The notes under the pieces were generated by a model, which was not told the origin of the DNA, did no database searches, and was given only the letters and a program-made list of their open reading frames with translations. DNA of 64,000 bases from Sphingobacterium sp. LZ7M1 (GTDB lineage Bacteria; Bacteroidota; Bacteroidia; Sphingobacteriales; Sphingobacteriaceae): the NCBI RefSeq assembly GCF_024296865.1, contig NZ_CP101134.1:868001-932000 (forward strand), read 5' to 3'. This document shows, piece after piece, positions 61,110 through 64,000 of this stretch. Positions within the stretch are counted from its first letter, which is position 1, and every line of letters begins with the position of its first letter. The position numbers and the translations under genes were made by a program.

Positions 61110-62108
61110 ATGGAGTTTTTCGACGATCATAAGAAACTATTTATTACTGCAGCAATCTTCTTTATTGTATTGACGATTTTTGTTGCCATTCTTCCCGCAT
61201 TGAACAACCAGTTGATAAATGCACCTCTACCTCAATCCGAACCGCTCTCACCAGATGCTGCTGCTGGCAAGTCTATATTTATTGCCAACGGCTGTGTGGC
61301 TTGCCATACTCAACAGGTCAGAAATGTAGATATGGATAAGGTTTTTGGTCAGCGACCAAGTGTAGCAGCTGATTATGCACATAATGAAAGACTGGATGTT
61401 TGGAGGAATACCGCAACATTGATGGGAACAGAACGAACTGGACCCGACCTGACTGATGTTGGTAATCGCCAACCCAGCAAAGAATGGAATTTGGTCCACC
61501 TTTATAACCCTCGTATAGTGGTCAAGGAATCCATTATGCCCGCTTATCCCTTCCTGTTTGAATATAAATCCATACCAGACAAGGAAGATGTTGTGGTCAA
61601 TATTCCCGAAGACTTTGCACCCAGTAATGGGAAGAAAGTCGTAGCAAGTAAAGAGGCTATGCAATTGATAGCCTATTTACAGTCCTTGAAACAAGTTAAA
61701 CTGGAAGCTGATGTTCCAGAGTTTCTATATAAAAGAAAAGCTCAGGCCGCCGCTGGCCAAGGAACAGCCGAAGAAGAATTGGACGGCGAGGCCCTATATG
61801 TAGCACATTGTCAAGCATGCCACCAAGCTGATGGCAATGGGCTACCAGGAGCTTTTCCTCCCTTAAAGGGCAGTCCTGTCGTAACTGGCGATGATCTGGA
61901 GCTTTATATCGATATCATTATGAACGGTTATGATAGCAGACCTGATTATGGTGTGATGGCAGCGGTAGGAGTAAATGCTGGGTTTACTGAAAAAGAAGTA
62001 GCCGCCATTATCAATTATGAAAGGACCAGTTGGGGTAATAATGGTGAAAAAGTAAAACCTGAAGATATCAAGCAAATCGTAGATTTTGTAAAGACTCAAT
62101 CCAAATAA
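61110..62108 (+). CDS. CcoO-like subunit fused to a second cytochrome c domain
   Basis: A 332-residue membrane-anchored diheme protein. One TM helix (about 10-30) precedes a CcoO-type domain (about 45-200) with heme site Cys62, Cys65, His66 in CVACHTQQ and axial Met143 in KESIMPAYP. A flexible linker follows, then a cytochrome c domain (about 222-332) with Cys234, Cys237, His238 in CQACHQADGNG and a probable axial Met near 283. Classical CcoO has one heme; the added domain resembles the heme domains of CcoP, so this chain may replace both. It follows the CcoN-like gene by 11 bp and is followed by the small CPVC gene by 2 bp. Confidence 0.88.
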   Translation: MEFFDDHKKLFITAAIFFIVLTIFVAILPALNNQLINAPLPQSEPLSPDAAAGKSIFIANGCVACHTQQVRNVDMDKVFGQRPSVAADYAHNERLDVWRNTATLMGTERTGPDLTDVGNRQPSKEWNLVHLYNPRIVVKESIMPAYPFLFEYKSIPDKEDVVVNIPEDFAPSNGKKVVASKEAMQLIAYLQSLKQVKLEADVPEFLYKRKAQAAAGQGTAEEELDGEALYVAHCQACHQADGNGLPGAFPPLKGSPVVTGDDLELYIDIIMNGYDSRPDYGVMAAVGVNAGFTEKEVAAIINYERTSWGNNGEKVKPEDIKQIVDFVKTQSK

Positions 62109-62110
62109 TC

Positions 62111-62389
62111 ATGAAAAAATTTCAATTGACACTGCTTTTTAGTACTTGGATTACCTTTTTGATGGCTTGCCCGGTATGTGAAAGAAACCAACCTAAAATT
62201 TTAAGAGGCTGGGTACATGGTACAGCTCCAAAAAGTAACCTCGAATACATCATGGTCATCGCCATCATCCTGATTTCATTGATCGCTTTGGGAATGTTCT
62301 TGAAAATGATCATCAAACCAGGGGAAAAACAGTCTGACCATATCAAAAGGTTTATTCTAAATTCTGATAACTATGAGCCAAAGAAGTAA
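62111..62389 (+). CDS. Small membrane protein with N-terminal CPVC motif
   Basis: A 92-residue protein of no family I recognise. An N-terminal hydrophobic segment ends in LMAC, which fits a lipobox, and the same Cys20 and Cys23 form CPVCERNQPK. The second hydrophobic segment (about 46-67, YIMVIAIILISLIALGMF) is a clear TM helix, and the tail is charged and cytoplasmic. A CxxC-type Cys pair could bind a metal such as copper or carry electrons, and a role in oxidase assembly is possible. It starts 2 bp after the diheme gene and overlaps the next gene by 17 bp. Confidence 0.75.
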   Translation: MKKFQLTLLFSTWITFLMACPVCERNQPKILRGWVHGTAPKSNLEYIMVIAIILISLIALGMFLKMIIKPGEKQSDHIKRFILNSDNYEPKK

Positions 62390-62789
62390 AATATTTATTT
62401 TCATCGACGATGAAAAGATCCCAATAGCTGAAACATATAGTCCTGTTAATTTTGAACTGGATACTCGCAAACTAGTCGACGGAAAACACCAACTTCGAAT
62501 TGTCAGCCAAGACCCTGGAGGAAAAGAAGGGGTAAGGATTATTCCTTTTGAAGTCCGAAACGGTCCAGCGATCGAAATTACCGGAATCAAAGAAAACGCC
62601 GTGATCGATGACTTGGTGCCCATCATGATCAACGCCTATGGGAAAGGAAATTCCGAAACCTTTATGATTGATGGAAGTGAAACTCCTCAGGGGATTCCTT
62701 GGTGGGTATGGATCATCATAATCGTTTTCATGGGCTGGGCCATGTACTATGTATTCATGTACCTGTATTTACCAACTTCGGTTAATTGA
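62373..62789 (+). CDS. Single-pass membrane protein with extramembrane beta domain, oxidase operon
   Basis: A 138-residue protein. Residues 1-105 are beta-rich and resemble an Ig-like or FN3-like domain (DGKHQLRIVSQDPGGKEGVRIIPFEVRNGP); there is no signal peptide. Residues 108-130 form a TM helix with an aromatic start (GIPWWVWIIIIVFMGWAMYYVFMY), similar to the first TM of CcoP/CcoQ-type subunits. It could be an accessory oxidase subunit. The start at 62373 overlaps the CPVC gene by 17 bp, so translation is coupled. Function is inferred only from the operon. Confidence 0.7.
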   Translation: MSQRSKIFIFIDDEKIPIAETYSPVNFELDTRKLVDGKHQLRIVSQDPGGKEGVRIIPFEVRNGPAIEITGIKENAVIDDLVPIMINAYGKGNSETFMIDGSETPQGIPWWVWIIIIVFMGWAMYYVFMYLYLPTSVN

Positions 62790-62881
62790 GTGTTAGCAGG
62801 TCAAGGCGTTCTTTTTCAAACTTTTTGGGCTTTGTGTCGTTAATTGGGTAAATGTTTATCCAGGATACTTACCCTAATGTC

Positions 62882-64000
62882 ATGAAGAACGCCTTAAAAC
62901 CTGCTATTTTTGTTTTACTGTCCTTGTTTGTCCAGTATAGCATTGCTCAAAACAATAAACAACCCAATATTATCTTGATCCTTGCAGATGATCTTGGAAT
63001 AGGCGATTTAAGGTCCTACCATGAGCGATATGAAACGCCAAATCTCGATAAATTGGGTAAAGAAGGGATTCGATTCAACAATTATTACAGTGCTTCTCCA
63101 ATTTGCTCCCCATCCCGTGCAGGCCTACTGACCGGTCAGCGTCCTGCGAAACTCCATTTTACAACCTTTCTGAATACCCGTGAAGACAACAGGAAAAAAG
63201 AACAGGTAGACTTTCTTGACCCTGATATGCTGACCATGGCCGATATGCTAAAAGCTGAGGGCTATAAGACAGCACATTTTGGTAAATGGCATCTCGGAGG
63301 TGGTCGTGACGTGACCGACGCGCCTAACTTCAATCAATACGGTTTTGATGCTTGGGCAGGAACTTATGAAAGCCCCGATCCCGACCCAGCAATCACCGCA
63401 ACGGATTGGATATGGTCGGACCAGGACAGTGTGAAAAGATGGAACCGGACAAAATACTTTGTGGACAAAACCCTTGATTTCTTGCAAAAGAATCGAGATA
63501 AACCCTGCTTTATCAATATTTGGACAGACGATGTGCATACTCCTTGGATTGCAGGTGATGATGAAACCGGAAAGTTTGATTGGAAACCCCAGGAGGAGAG
63601 AAGCTTTAAGTTTGTCCTCAAAGAATATGATCGAGAAATAGGAAGATTAATGGAAGGCTTGAAAGAAATGGGGCTGGATGAAAATACCTTGGTCATTTTT
63701 ATCAGCGATAATGGCCCATTGCCTAATTTCAGACAGGACCGTTCAGCAGGGCTGCGAGGTAGTAAACTCTCCTTATATGAAGGCGGAATCCGGATGCCCT
63801 TGTTGATGAGGTGGCCAGCAAGGATTAAAGCCGGAAAGGTAGATGATCAGACCATTATTTCCGCACTTGATTTGCTCCCAAGCTTAGCTAAGTTGGCAGA
63901 AGCTCCGCTGAAGAATACCAAGAGGCTTGATGGTCAAGATCTCAGCGGTGCAATCCTTGGAAATCCCATTACCCGAAACAAACCGCTCATCTGGGAATAT
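62882..64000 (+). CDS. Secreted sulfatase, C-terminus outside window
   Basis: 373 codons are visible, and the gene runs past the window end. A signal peptide (cut near SIAQ, about residue 23) precedes a type I sulfatase domain. The first metal site is QPNIILILADDLGIGD. The formylglycine motif is ICSPSRAGLLTG (C-x-P-x-R), so an anaerobic or FGE-type maturase must exist elsewhere. KYF/FGKWHLGG and FISDNGP supply further metal-binding residues. It would remove sulfate from a glycan or other ester, in the same direction as the carbohydrate genes here, but it is adjacent to the oxidase operon and has a 92-bp gap from it. The exact substrate is unknown. Confidence 0.9.
   Translation, partial: MKNALKPAIFVLLSLFVQYSIAQNNKQPNIILILADDLGIGDLRSYHERYETPNLDKLGKEGIRFNNYYSASPICSPSRAGLLTGQRPAKLHFTTFLNTREDNRKKEQVDFLDPDMLTMADMLKAEGYKTAHFGKWHLGGGRDVTDAPNFNQYGFDAWAGTYESPDPDPAITATDWIWSDQDSVKRWNRTKYFVDKTLDFLQKNRDKPCFINIWTDDVHTPWIAGDDETGKFDWKPQEERSFKFVLKEYDREIGRLMEGLKEMGLDENTLVIFISDNGPLPNFRQDRSAGLRGSKLSLYEGGIRMPLLMRWPARIKAGKVDDQTIISALDLLPSLAKLAEAPLKNTKRLDGQDLSGAILGNPITRNKPLIWEY

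Overview
The window looks like a chromosomal segment of a Bacteroidota member of the Sphingobacteriaceae type (Sphingobacterium or a close relative; the genus is inference). The evidence is two SusC/SusD pairs, Bacteroidota-style promoters (TTTG, 19-21 nt, TAnnTTTG), translation starts that mostly lack Shine-Dalgarno sequences, a split transketolase, DUF4292 and DUF4861 proteins, and many short intergenic hairpin terminators.

Positions 1-33091 are mostly housekeeping. The order is: an rplM-rpsI-rpsB ribosomal operon (minus strand, cut by the window start); an envelope cluster (TPR protein, DUF4292 lipoprotein, EnvC-like LytM protein, TatA, MltD-like transglycosylase); a PyrR-like phosphoribosyltransferase and an NlpC/P60 hydrolase; a thrABC operon preceded by a complete attenuator with a 21-residue Ile/Thr-rich leader peptide; a TlpA-like thioredoxin, an RlmI-like methyltransferase, a Tat-exported SGNH hydrolase and a class III aminotransferase; a minus-strand run of split transketolase, ECF sigma factor, a six-repeat membrane protein and a Spy-like protein; nfu, purB, a small lipoprotein, an acyl-CoA dehydrogenase, pyrG-yidC, an aldo/keto reductase and rplS. 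Three intergenic spaces here carry one family of GAGATATGAGAT-type repeats, two of them expanded into tandem arrays (114-bp and 56-bp units).

Positions 33479-56239 are accessory and carbohydrate-related: SusC, SusD and a large LamG/GH127-type enzyme (probable beta-L-arabinofuranosidase), then tRNA-Pro(TGG) followed by a nested palindrome containing two partial copies of the tRNA 3' end, a lipoprotein, a DUF4861 protein, a surface beta-strand-rich lipoprotein, a convergent overlapping two-component pair (7TM-DISM histidine kinase and NarL-type regulator), a Gfo/Idh/MocA oxidoreductase, an FtsX-type permease and a second SusC/SusD pair on the minus strand.

Positions 56616-64000 hold a VOC protein, an epimerase/reductase directly followed by a Crp/Fnr regulator, an unusual heme-copper oxidase operon, and the start of a secreted sulfatase cut by the window end. 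The oxidase operon is the best candidate for something under-described. It has a CcoN-like subunit with a 240-residue membrane extension and a Glu-to-Gln change at a normally conserved site, a CcoO fused to a second cytochrome c domain, a small CPVC membrane protein and an extramembrane-domain/TM-anchor protein. A 13-bp perfect inverted repeat surrounds its putative -7 box.
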